Below, one piece after another: positions 9,446-18,225 of a stretch of 64,000 nucleotides of DNA; positions within the stretch are counted from its first letter, which is position 1; each line of letters opens with the position of its first letter. The stretch is from an uncultured Acidobacteriia bacterium (GTDB lineage: Bacteria > Acidobacteriota > Terriglobia > Bryobacterales > Bryobacteraceae). Below the pieces are notes generated by a model. The model made no database searches, was not told the origin of the DNA, and was given only the letters and a program-made list of their open reading frames with translations. Made by a program: the position numbers and the translations under genes. The stretch spans positions 1 through 64,000 of the forward strand of contig CAIXXM010000166.1 in the NCBI GenBank assembly GCA_903923395.1, given 5' to 3'.

Positions 9446-9475
9446 GGGGTCCGGTAAAGGGCCTCGCTTTTTTTT
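9446..9475 (+). terminator. Intrinsic terminator after DUF6807 gene
   Basis: A GC-rich stem with G-U wobbles (GGGGTCC at 9446-9452 with GGGCCTC at 9459-9465) is followed by an eight-T tract at 9468-9475. This is a classical rho-independent terminator separating the amidase-DinB-DUF6807 run from the next receptor gene. Confidence 0.85.
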
Positions 9476-9493
9476 GCGCCAACGCTGCGGGCA

Positions 9494-9499
9494 TATAAT
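9494..9499 (+). promoter_or_regulatory. Sigma70-type -10 element for TonB receptor
   Basis: A perfect TATAAT lies between the preceding terminator and the receptor start, 28 bases before the ATG. The -35 is poor (TTTTGC region, partly within the terminator T-tract). A GGAGG ribosome site is at 9518-9522. Confidence 0.6.
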
Positions 9500-9526
9500 T
9501 CCAGTCACCACTCTTCTGGAGGATGT

Positions 9527-12500
9527 ATGTACCGCTTCGTCTGCGCGCTCCTTCTTGTTTCTGCCGCCCCCTGCTTCGCGCAGGACACGGCCGAAATTAC
9601 CGGACGCATTACTGACCCCGCCGGTGCCGTGACGCCCGGGGCGACGATTGAGATACGCAACAGCGGCACGGAAGAGAAGTGGGATGCTGTCTCGAATGCG
9701 GAAGGTTATTACACGCAGGCGCTGTTGCCGCCGGGCGCTTACCGCATCACGGTGCGGCACCCTGGCTTCAAGCAGGAAGCACGCAACGTCACGCTGGAGG
9801 TCCAACAGACGGCCCGGCTGGATTTTGTGCTGCAGGTGGGCGCCGTGACGGAAACCATTGAGATCACAGCCGCCGCACCGATGCTGGAAAGCAGTACCGC
9901 CTCGCTGGGGCAGGTGATCGAAGCGCAGGCCATTGCCGATCTGCCCCTGAACGGACGGAATTACCTGGATCTGGCGAAACTGACGATTGGTGTTTCCGAC
10001 CCCATCGGCAGTGACCAGGCCGGACAGGCTGGGGACCGTGCCAAGAACGGTGGATCCTTTGTGGCCAATGGCACACGCTCCGATATGAATAACTTCATTC
10101 TGGACGGGATTGATAACAACGCCAAGATCGCGGATATCTCCAATGGCAGCAATGTGGTGATTCAGCCGTCTGTGGATGCGCTGATGGAGTTCAAGGTGGA
10201 GACGAATGTTTATTCCGCCGAATACGGCCATTCCGCTGGTGCGGTTGTGAACGCAACGATACGGTCCGGGACGAATAAGATCCACGGCAGTGTTTTTGAG
10301 TTCCTGCGGAATGACAAAGTGGATGGCCGCAATTACTTCCTGCTGCCGACGCAGGCCACGCCGGAGTTGAGAAGGAACCAGTATGGCTTGACCGGCGGCG
10401 GTGCGATCCGCAAGAACAAGACCTTTCTATTCGCCAGCTGGCAGGGCACGAGGCAGAACTCAGGGGCGGGAACGATTGTGGAAACCTTGGAACCAGTGCC
10501 ATACCGCACCGGAGATTTCTCCAGTGTGAAGACGGCCATTAATGACCCGAGTCTCACGGTGCCAGCCACCTCGACTACTTATACGAAGACGCCATTCCCT
10601 GGTAATATCATTCCACTGAGCCGCATTAGTCAGCCTGCCAGCCTGCTGTTTAAGGATTTACCGTTGCCGGAAACCTCCGCGGCAGCGAATAACTATGTCG
10701 CGAGTCCGATTACTATGCTAAAACGGGATCAATGGGACCAGCGGGGTGACCAGAATGTCTCGAATGCGGACAAGCTGTTTGTCCGGTACAGCTATTACGT
10801 TTATCACAACGTGAATCCAGGGCCGCTGCCCGCGCCGCTGATTGGTTCCACGGGGTTCACGCAGTCGATTAATGACCAGAGCGGCCATGGTGGAGTCCTT
10901 GGCGAAACGCATATCTTATCGGGGTCCATTGTGAATGAGTTCCGCGCGGGTTATAACCGTGTCTCGAATGCGCTCACACCATTTATTACGGATAACCTCT
11001 ACGCGAAGTATGGCTTTGGTTACATTCCGCCCGCGCCGGGGCTCGCAGGGTTGCCGAACATCACGATTTCCGGCTACGCGCAGCTGGGGGAAGCGACTTT
11101 CCTGCCGGATGCGAAGGGTTCTGACACGCTGCAGTTGACCGATGGACTTTCCTGGAGCAAGGGCTCGCACTTCCTGCGGGCTGGTGGAGAATACCGCTGG
11201 GTTCGCAGCCGCTATCACATTTGGGGCAGCGCGCGGGGCTCCTTCTCATTCAACGGGGCATTCAGCGGGAATGCAGTGGCGGACTTTTTGCTGGGTGATC
11301 CGAATTCGGCCTCGCTCTCCAGTGTGCTCGAAGGCGATATACGGTATAAGTACTACGGCGGCTATCTCAATGACGACTGGAAGTTGACTCCCAAACTCAC
11401 ATTGAACCTGGGCTTGCGTTACGAATATTGGACACCGCCCTATGAGCGTCACGATCTGCAGGCGAACTTTGTGGTGGGCCCGAATAAGTTGGTTTACGTT
11501 AACAACAATGTGCCGCCCTCCACGCCGGCCGTACTGGCGATGAATGTGCCGTCGAATTATGACAGCCGCGGGCTGGTGGAGAATCATTACAATAACTGGG
11601 CTCCCCGTCTTGGCCTGGCCTATCAAATGTTCCGGAACACGGTCATCCGGGCAGGCGGAGGGGCATTCTACTCGGAAGCCAGTGCGACCGGGGTTTCCGC
11701 AAGACCGGAGTACAATCCACCGTTCCGCGTGGGCTATACCTATACCTCGGATAACATCCATCCGACACTGACGCTCGCCACAGGCTTTCCTGCCAATGCG
11801 GTGGACCCGACGCAGTTAGTCGCAGCGAACACAGCGTTGAACTCTTTCAATCCAACCATGAAGGTCCCGGTGGTGTATCACTGGAGCTTCAGCTTGCAAC
11901 AGCAACTCGGCAAGTATCTGCTCGACTCCAACTATGTGGGGACCAAGGGCACGCACCTTGGCATCAACTACAACATCAACCAGGACTATGCAGGCGGCAC
12001 CTCAGCGGCGGCGCGCCGCCCGATTCAGGGCTTCAATGACATTACCTTTTTCGATTCCATGGGGAATTCCGAATACAACGCGCTGCAACTGCGCCTGCAG
12101 CGAAGATATTCGAACGGCATCTCCCTTCTGGTGTCTTATACGTGGAGTAAGTTCATGGATCTCGGCAGTGGCCAGTTGACGGGAGATCTTTCGGTCCGCA
12201 ATGTGGATCAAGTGAATTGGGAGCGCGCGGCATCCTCCGGCAATACGCCGCACCGGCTGGTCTTCAGTTACACTTACGCGCTGCCGGTGGGTCGCGGACA
12301 GCGGTTCCAGATCCGGAACCCGGTGCTGGCGGCTGTGGCCGCGGACTGGCAGTTGAACGGCATCACGACGATTCGCGACGGGCACCCGTTCACGCCCGTG
12401 ATGAGCGTCAGTTCGGCGAACACCGGTGCCGCGCGGCCGAACCGGATTGCAGACGGGTCACTGCCGGCAGACCAGCGCAGCATCAATGACTGGTTCAATC

Positions 12501-12787
12501 TGGCGGCTTTCACCACGCCCGCGCAATACAACTACGGCAACAGCGGCCGGAATATCATCTACAGCCCCGGCGCCACGAACTTTGATTTCAGTATTTTCAA
12601 GCGCTATGGATTGCGCCGGCTGGGTGAGGCCGGGCAACTGCAGGTGCGGTTTGAGGGCTTCAACGTGATGAATCATCCGCAGTTCGGACAACCAAACGCC
12701 AATATCTCCACAGCGGGTGCGGGGACGATCACGGTCTTGGCAAATTCCATGCGGCAACTGCAGGCAGGCTTGAAGGTGATCTTCTAG
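9527..12787 (+). CDS. TonB-dependent receptor, Oar-like, with carboxypeptidase-regulatory-like domain
   Basis: Outer-membrane receptor of 1086 residues. A signal peptide covers about 1-19 (ending APCFAQ). The regulatory-like beta-sandwich follows, beginning AEITGRITDPAGA, to about residue 105. The plug contains ADLPLNGRNYLDL and a GAVVNATIRSGTN segment, with a long barrel after it that ends in GLKVIF. The GGAGG site four bases before the ATG fixes the start. The gene stands alone, bounded by a terminator upstream and convergent with the BACON-like gene downstream. Family members transport oligomers or bind matrix; the substrate here is unknown. Confidence 0.9.
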   Translation: MYRFVCALLLVSAAPCFAQDTAEITGRITDPAGAVTPGATIEIRNSGTEEKWDAVSNAEGYYTQALLPPGAYRITVRHPGFKQEARNVTLEVQQTARLDFVLQVGAVTETIEITAAAPMLESSTASLGQVIEAQAIADLPLNGRNYLDLAKLTIGVSDPIGSDQAGQAGDRAKNGGSFVANGTRSDMNNFILDGIDNNAKIADISNGSNVVIQPSVDALMEFKVETNVYSAEYGHSAGAVVNATIRSGTNKIHGSVFEFLRNDKVDGRNYFLLPTQATPELRRNQYGLTGGGAIRKNKTFLFASWQGTRQNSGAGTIVETLEPVPYRTGDFSSVKTAINDPSLTVPATSTTYTKTPFPGNIIPLSRISQPASLLFKDLPLPETSAAANNYVASPITMLKRDQWDQRGDQNVSNADKLFVRYSYYVYHNVNPGPLPAPLIGSTGFTQSINDQSGHGGVLGETHILSGSIVNEFRAGYNRVSNALTPFITDNLYAKYGFGYIPPAPGLAGLPNITISGYAQLGEATFLPDAKGSDTLQLTDGLSWSKGSHFLRAGGEYRWVRSRYHIWGSARGSFSFNGAFSGNAVADFLLGDPNSASLSSVLEGDIRYKYYGGYLNDDWKLTPKLTLNLGLRYEYWTPPYERHDLQANFVVGPNKLVYVNNNVPPSTPAVLAMNVPSNYDSRGLVENHYNNWAPRLGLAYQMFRNTVIRAGGGAFYSEASATGVSARPEYNPPFRVGYTYTSDNIHPTLTLATGFPANAVDPTQLVAANTALNSFNPTMKVPVVYHWSFSLQQQLGKYLLDSNYVGTKGTHLGINYNINQDYAGGTSAAARRPIQGFNDITFFDSMGNSEYNALQLRLQRRYSNGISLLVSYTWSKFMDLGSGQLTGDLSVRNVDQVNWERAASSGNTPHRLVFSYTYALPVGRGQRFQIRNPVLAAVAADWQLNGITTIRDGHPFTPVMSVSSANTGAARPNRIADGSLPADQRSINDWFNLAAFTTPAQYNYGNSGRNIIYSPGATNFDFSIFKRYGLRRLGEAGQLQVRFEGFNVMNHPQFGQPNANISTAGAGTITVLANSMRQLQAGLKVIF

Positions 12788-12821
12788 AAAGATGTTTGCC
12801 AGGCAGCCACGCTCTATCTAT

Positions 12822-12839
12822 GCATCTTCCAAGAGATGC
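12822..12839 (+). terminator. Possible weak terminator hairpin after TonB receptor
   Basis: A 6-bp stem GCATCT/AGATGC with a 6-base loop lies 35 bases after the receptor stop. No U-tract follows, so this is only a candidate. Confidence 0.25.
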
Positions 12840-12924
12840 CTAAAATCAGGATAATCTGGGCAAGTACTACGACCCGGCGGCTGGCTCCTTTTGTAGGGTT
12901 GTTCTGTCAAGCAGATAGAGCAGA

Positions 12925-12952
12925 GCGGCGCCGATCTCGCGATCCGCGCCGC
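12925..12952 (-). terminator. Possible terminator of BACON-like gene
   Basis: A 7-bp GC-rich stem (GCGGCGC at 12925-12931 with GCGCCGC at 12946-12952) lies about 30 bases beyond the minus-strand stop. It is followed by only moderately U-rich sequence (TCTGCTCTATC). Confidence 0.4.
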
Positions 12953-12980
12953 ACACTGCAGGTCTTGTGCCGGAGAAAAA

Positions 12981-15900
12981 TCAACGCACTGTGATCACTA
13001 CGCCCGATGGCGTTTGAGTGCCTCCCACAGTGGCAATCAACGGCAACTCACCACTGCCCAAGTTTGCGGGAAGCGATAGGTTGATTTGATAGAGACCGGC
13101 ACCGGACAGACCTGCAAATTGAGTCGGGACCGATACTCCGTTGATCTTCACGCTTACGGTCCCGGTGGTGTAGGCGGCCCCGGAAAAGGCTTGACCTGCC
13201 GGTACAGAGGGAGCTGTTGGACCCAGGCCAACACAGAAGAGTACTATGTTGTCCCCTGGTGCCGCAGCGACGGTTGGATATCCCAAAGAGCCTCCGGCAG
13301 GGCCGATAATGTCATAGGTCCCGCCACCGTAAGCGCCTGACCCATCGGACCTCAAAATTAATCCGGTCACGTGTTTGTTATCAAGTAAGCTGAACGAAGG
13401 TGCAACGTCGGCTAAATTTACCGTCGCAGTTACCGTTCCGTTCGCGGTGGTAACCGTTACGGGAACCGGGCCGCGCTTGGCGTCGTCGGGAACCTGAAGA
13501 TTCAATTGCCCTGGACTTGCGTACCACATGTAGGCGGGAATTCCATCTACCGTAACGCTCGTTCCCGCGAGTGAGGTCGGGAAGTCACTGTTCCAAAGAG
13601 CCGTAGAAGTCGCGAGGTTTGTGCCGAAGATTGAAATCCATTCGCCGGGCTGTACCGTTCCTGTTGTGCTGTAAACCGGCGCTATTCCTCCAGGTGCGAT
13701 CGTCGGTACCGGAGCTCTCGGGTTCCCCACGGTAAGAATAATCGGTATCTCCACAGAAGTGGATTCATCGGTCACGAATAGCTCGCTTTGATAAATTCCA
13801 GCAGGCAAGGAAGTTGCTGAGATCGTTGCACTATATGCCTGGGGTGACTGACAGTTAGTGCACCCGCTCATTTTCAGCCACCCTCCCCCCGTCTGGTAAT
13901 AAGCCTCTCTAATATTTAGGGCGGCACCTGTTCCTTTAACGGTAACGAATGCGGAAGCAGGGTTTGGTCCGCCGGGTGTCATCGTAAATGTGAGCGGTGT
14001 TGCCTGCTGGAAGACTGATCTCGTCGTATCCAGAACGGTTAGTGTTACGGGAATACTCACCGCGGACTGGCCTGCCTGAAGGAGCACTTGACCGAGATAG
14101 GTGCCGGGTCCGAGTCCTGCAGGTGAGACGCTGACGTTGAATGTGGATAGCGAATCGCCGCTGGTGGCAGACAGGCTCAACCAGTTTCCCGTGCCTGATT
14201 TCAGAGTTCGGGAAATGGATGTGGATGCGGTCCAGTTGAACAACCCATTCACATTCGTGACCTGAACGGTTTGGGCGCTGGGAGTGAAGCCGTTACCGGA
14301 AACAAAATTCAACTGACCGGGCATTCCTCCAAAGGCCGGCTGTCCGCTTGGCAATACAGTTAGCGTGACAGAAACGATTAATGTCCTAATCGGGTTATTA
14401 TTTGTCGTGTAGACGATTTGACCGGTATAGACGCCAGGCCCCAGTTTGGAGCCGTCCACTTGAATCTCAGTCGCAAAAGGAGTGGATGGATAGCCACTGT
14501 TATTAGAAAGGGACAGCCAGTTGCCTCCTGTTGCTGTCTGAATACCGTTCAGGTATGCAGTGAAGCCGCTTCCGGTATCCGAGAGTTGCAGGACTTGTGA
14601 CAGCGGTGATAGGCCGCCGGCGTTCATCGTGAATGCATAGGAAGCAACCTGTTGGAAAGCGGTTGTGACGTTATCCAGGATCACAAGGCGAACGGGTACG
14701 GTTACGGAGCTAGTGGGAGAGGAAAATTGAATCTGGCCCAAATATGTTCCTGGCGGCAGGCCCGCGGGAGTTGCGTTCACCGTGACGGTTGACGGTGCAG
14801 TGCCTGAGGCCGAAGACAGGGTAATCCAGTTCGCCGCGGTTCCAGCAATGCTCTGAAATACGGTGGATGTCGCGGTCCAGTTCAAAGTGCCTGCGCCCGC
14901 ATTCGTCAAAACGATGTTCTGAGGCACTGGCAGAAAGCCATTCCCCGATACGAAGTTTAATCCGCCCGTGATGCCGCCGAACGACGGAACATCAGGAGTT
15001 ACAACTTTGAGCGTGACGGATATTACTTCGGGCATATAGGGTTGGTTGTAAGGGTAGAATACGAGTTGCCCAAGGTAGGTGCCCGCAGGTAGCGTTGCGG
15101 CGTCAATAGTAACGAAACAGGAAAACGGAGTATTCTGATAGCCGCTGCAGCCGCTGGTCTTCAACCATGATCCCCCGCTTCCAGTGAAGACATCGACTGG
15201 AATCGTTTGGAAGTCGATAGCCGTAGTCGCCAGTGAAATGGCCTGCGGCAGGGGATTTGATCCCCCTACATTCATCGTGAAGCTCAGCGCTGGTGATTGT
15301 TGGAAGAAAGCTGAGCTTGTAGAAGTGATCACCAGGCTTACAGGAATTGCGACCGTCCCAGATGCGGTGGTAAGAGTGACTTGGCCACTATAGCTGCCAG
15401 GGGTCAGACCCTGAGGGTTGACGCTGACGGCAAGACTGGCCGGGCCTGTACCGCTGATGCTCGACAGGTTGATCCAGTTAAGATTGCTCGCGGCAGCGGT
15501 GTTATTGACGGAGGCCGTCACACTCCATTTCAGTGTGCCTGCTCCTGCGTTGTCTATGGGGATCGTTTGTGGTTGCAGTTGGGCACCGTTCCCGGCTGTG
15601 AAGGTTAATCCACCTGGAACCGGTGTGAAGATACTCTGGTCGGTGGAAACAATATAAAGTGTGACCGGGACAATCAGGGGAGCGGTGTTGGCGGTGTAGT
15701 TGATAAAGACGAGTTGGCCGGTGTAGGTCCCTGCGGAAAGAGTGGCCGCCTTGATGACAACCTCGCAGGAGGACCTCGTGTTGGCATAACCCGTACACCC
15801 TGGGGCGCTTAACCAGTTCCCTCCCGATGCTGTCGAAATTTGCACCGGGTTGATCTGAAAGTCATTTCCAGTACTGAGCCTGGGCAGTATGGCCGGCAGG

Positions 15901-16694
15901 GGATTGTAGCCCCCTTCCGGCATCATAAAGCTCAGTGCTGGAGATTCCGCAAATGTCGGTACGGTGGTGTCAACAACCGTGAGGGTAACCGGGATTGATA
16001 CGTTGCCGCTGCCCGACTGCAGTAATATCTGACCGGCGTAGATGCCTGGCGCAAGTCCCTGGGCTGCGATGCTGACCGTCATTTGCGAAGGAGCAGTGCC
16101 GCTCACGGCGGAGAGGTTCAGCCATTTTCCCGTTACCGTACCGGCAGCCGCGGTCCAATTGAGTGTTCCAAAGCCTCCGTTGACAATCGGAAAGGTTTGC
16201 GTTGACGCAACATTACCCGCTCCTGTAACAAAGGTTAAGCCACCCGGCGCGCCCGATAGCCATGCTGCGGCACTCGATGCTACGGTGAATGTCACCGGCA
16301 GCAAAAGGGTCACGGCGGAACTGGAAGTACTCGTGAAGGTAACCTGGCCTTTGTAAACTCCTGGCGCAAGTTTCGTTCCGTCGACCGCAATGCTGCAGGT
16401 AGTTGGGGTGTAGTTGTAACCACCGCAGTTGTTCAGAAGCAGCCAGTTACCACCCGATGTGGTTTGTGCCTGCGCCGGCGAATACTGGAAATCCTTCCCC
16501 GTGCTGACGATTGTGAGGACTTGCGGTAACGGATTCTGCCCACCCGTCTGCATCGTGAAATATAGGGGGGCCAGTGATTGAAAGGATGGCGTCTGTGCTG
16601 GTGCTTGCCCGCTTCCCATCAGCAGTAATAGCTGCAACGGCAGTGACATCCCCACAAAGCGTGTAATTGCTTTCGTAAATTTAATTCGAATCAT
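12981..16694 (-). CDS. Large secreted BACON-like repeat protein with Solibacter-type C-terminal domain
   Basis: A 1237-residue extracellular protein. After a signal peptide (about 1-34, ending APAQ) come about nine immunoglobulin-like units of roughly 95-100 residues in two alternating kinds. Type A carries GGNWL followed by a C-GY-TP-C pattern. Type B carries GAGTLNWTA, W-LSS-SGTAP and PG-YLGQ, as in BACON-type domains. The order is A-B-A-B-A-B-A-B-A, then from about residue 1000 the same C-terminal domain as in the NHL protein (PVYST, QPGEWISIFG, SPGQLNLQVPDD, SFSLLDNKHV). BACON-like domains usually bind carbohydrate or protein. The gene is visibly richer in A+T than its neighbours and its codon use looks different. 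Start ATG, with a GGAAAGG ribosome site somewhat far upstream. Confidence 0.82.
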   Translation of the reverse strand: MIRIKFTKAITRFVGMSLPLQLLLLMGSGQAPAQTPSFQSLAPLYFTMQTGGQNPLPQVLTIVSTGKDFQYSPAQAQTTSGGNWLLLNNCGGYNYTPTTCSIAVDGTKLAPGVYKGQVTFTSTSSSAVTLLLPVTFTVASSAAAWLSGAPGGLTFVTGAGNVASTQTFPIVNGGFGTLNWTAAAGTVTGKWLNLSAVSGTAPSQMTVSIAAQGLAPGIYAGQILLQSGSGNVSIPVTLTVVDTTVPTFAESPALSFMMPEGGYNPLPAILPRLSTGNDFQINPVQISTASGGNWLSAPGCTGYANTRSSCEVVIKAATLSAGTYTGQLVFINYTANTAPLIVPVTLYIVSTDQSIFTPVPGGLTFTAGNGAQLQPQTIPIDNAGAGTLKWSVTASVNNTAAASNLNWINLSSISGTGPASLAVSVNPQGLTPGSYSGQVTLTTASGTVAIPVSLVITSTSSAFFQQSPALSFTMNVGGSNPLPQAISLATTAIDFQTIPVDVFTGSGGSWLKTSGCSGYQNTPFSCFVTIDAATLPAGTYLGQLVFYPYNQPYMPEVISVTLKVVTPDVPSFGGITGGLNFVSGNGFLPVPQNIVLTNAGAGTLNWTATSTVFQSIAGTAANWITLSSASGTAPSTVTVNATPAGLPPGTYLGQIQFSSPTSSVTVPVRLVILDNVTTAFQQVASYAFTMNAGGLSPLSQVLQLSDTGSGFTAYLNGIQTATGGNWLSLSNNSGYPSTPFATEIQVDGSKLGPGVYTGQIVYTTNNNPIRTLIVSVTLTVLPSGQPAFGGMPGQLNFVSGNGFTPSAQTVQVTNVNGLFNWTASTSISRTLKSGTGNWLSLSATSGDSLSTFNVSVSPAGLGPGTYLGQVLLQAGQSAVSIPVTLTVLDTTRSVFQQATPLTFTMTPGGPNPASAFVTVKGTGAALNIREAYYQTGGGWLKMSGCTNCQSPQAYSATISATSLPAGIYQSELFVTDESTSVEIPIILTVGNPRAPVPTIAPGGIAPVYSTTGTVQPGEWISIFGTNLATSTALWNSDFPTSLAGTSVTVDGIPAYMWYASPGQLNLQVPDDAKRGPVPVTVTTANGTVTATVNLADVAPSFSLLDNKHVTGLILRSDGSGAYGGGTYDIIGPAGGSLGYPTVAAAPGDNIVLFCVGLGPTAPSVPAGQAFSGAAYTTGTVSVKINGVSVPTQFAGLSGAGLYQINLSLPANLGSGELPLIATVGGTQTPSGVVITVR

Positions 16695-17088
16695 GCAAAA
16701 AGAGGACCTTTCCGGTTGGTGTGTGTATGAGGGTGTAATGGTTTGCCCGCCAAGAAGTTAGTCAACTCCGAAGCGTGAGGCGCCTGCGCCCGCTCTTGAG
16801 AGGATTACATTCTCAAAGTGAGAACCAGTATCCTGAAGGTTCGGAAGATCCGCCAGTCCGTCACATATATTGCAGTAAGTGAGTAACACAGGGGCATTCG
16901 TTATGTTCCTTGGAGCGATTGCAGGAATTACTTTTCGGGCGCGCATATCTCAATCTCCCTGCAGAAACTTGGAGAGTACTTAGCTTTCCCGGTGCAGTGC
17001 AATTGATTGGGGTTAAGTCCCGAATTAACCCTGGTGGGTCCAGACGGTTGTGCGAAGCTGAATCGAACTGGTTCGCTAAACTGAACAC
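16695..17088. other. Intergenic region between divergent BACON-like and xseB genes
   Basis: About 390 bases between two divergent genes, A+T-rich at the BACON side. A 62-codon minus-strand frame (16758-16946) starts with ATG, but its product resembles nothing I recognise and it has no convincing ribosome site, so it is not called. The promoters of both flanking genes should lie here; no convincing -35/-10 pair stands out. Confidence 0.4.
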
Positions 17089-17328
17089 GTGGCCGAATCG
17101 CAGCAGACCGTGCAATCGTTCGAGTTGTCGCTCGAAGAACTCGAAAAGACCGTCCGTGAACTGGAGGGCGGTGACCTTCCGCTGGACCGTTCCCTGGAGC
17201 TCTTCGCCCGCGGCATGGCCCTGAGTGATGCCTGCCGCAAGCAGTTGGAAGAAGCAGAAACGCGGGTGGAAACCCTCATCCGCAAAGACGGTGCCTACCA
17301 AACCGAACCCATGAGGCAAGCAAAATAA
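17089..17328 (+). CDS. xseB: Exodeoxyribonuclease VII small subunit
   Basis: A 79-residue protein of the XseB family, the small subunit that packs on the XseA catalytic subunit of the single-strand-specific exonuclease VII. The family pattern is plain: SFELSLEELEKTVRELEGG, then LPLDRSLELFARGM, then a second helix with C-KQLEEAETRVE. The length is normal. The GTG start is the only one that keeps the helix pair complete. The stop TAA is directly followed by the ATG of ispA, a common bacterial pairing. The partner xseA is not in this window. Confidence 0.93.
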   Translation: MAESQQTVQSFELSLEELEKTVRELEGGDLPLDRSLELFARGMALSDACRKQLEEAETRVETLIRKDGAYQTEPMRQAK

Positions 17329-18225
17329 ATGGTGACGGAACAAACCCTCTCCGAATTTCTCACTGAACAGATCCAACTGGTGGAAGCCGCGATGCACCGC
17401 CTCGCGCCGCCGGAAACCGCGCACCCGGAAACCATCCACAAGGCCATGCGTTACAGCCTGTTCGCGGGCGGCAAGCGCATCCGTCCCATCCTTTGCCTGC
17501 AGGCTGCGGAAGCGATCCGCGAAGATGTGCCGGGGGCGATGGATGCGGCAGCTTCGCTGGAGATGATCCACACGTATTCGCTCATCCACGATGATCTTCC
17601 CGCCCTGGATAATGACGACTACCGCCGCGGCAAGCTGACGAATCACAAAGTCTTCGGCGAAGCGATGGCCATTCTGGCAGGGGACGCACTCTTCACCCTC
17701 GCCATTCAAACGCTGGTCAACATCAAAGGTCTCTCCGCGGAAGCCCGCCTGGCTCTGGTGGAAGAACTCTCCATTGCATCCGGCACGCTGGACGGCATGA
17801 TTGGCGGGCAGGTGACGGATTTGGAAGGCGAAGGCAAACCCGCCACCGCGGAACTGCTGGAACTGATCCACCGCGCGAAGACTGGTGCGTTGCTGCGGGC
17901 CAGCGTCCGGATGGGTGCCATCTGCGCGGGTGCCAGTGCGGAACAACTCGCGGCGCTCTCAGCGTACGGCGAACACACGGGGCTCGCGTTCCAGATCATT
18001 GACGACATTCTGGATATTGAGGAATCGTCAGAGGCGCTGGGCAAGACAGCGGGCAAAGATGTGGCGCAGGGCAAAATCACCTTCCCGGCGGTTTATGGCC
18101 TGGAAACCTCACGGCGCATGGCGCAGGAAGAATGCGCCAAAGCCCATGCGGCACTCGCGATGTTTGGTGACCGCGCGAAACGGCTGCACGAAATCGCGGA
18201 TCTGATCGTCTACCGGAAGTCGTGA
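17329..18225 (+). CDS. ispA: Polyprenyl (farnesyl) diphosphate synthase
   Basis: Cytoplasmic trans-prenyltransferase of 298 residues that condenses isopentenyl diphosphate with allylic diphosphates to farnesyl (possibly geranylgeranyl) diphosphate, for quinone and undecaprenol synthesis. Visible features are GGKRIRP (allylic phosphate binding), the first aspartate motif DDLPALDND, and the second motif IIDDILDIE. The spacing DD-x4-D of the first motif is the bacterial type. It directly abuts xseB and overlaps tlyA by four bases, so the three are one transcriptional unit. Product chain length is not certain from sequence. Confidence 0.93.
   Translation: MVTEQTLSEFLTEQIQLVEAAMHRLAPPETAHPETIHKAMRYSLFAGGKRIRPILCLQAAEAIREDVPGAMDAAASLEMIHTYSLIHDDLPALDNDDYRRGKLTNHKVFGEAMAILAGDALFTLAIQTLVNIKGLSAEARLALVEELSIASGTLDGMIGGQVTDLEGEGKPATAELLELIHRAKTGALLRASVRMGAICAGASAEQLAALSAYGEHTGLAFQIIDDILDIEESSEALGKTAGKDVAQGKITFPAVYGLETSRRMAQEECAKAHAALAMFGDRAKRLHEIADLIVYRKS

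Noticed and set aside
16758-16946. 62-codon minus-strand frame upstream of the BACON-like gene
   Set aside because: No family likeness and no clear ribosome site; listed only in the intergenic entry.
16861-17946. 361-codon minus-strand open frame
   Set aside because: Covers xseB and the front of ispA on the opposite strand. The two plus-strand genes are clear.
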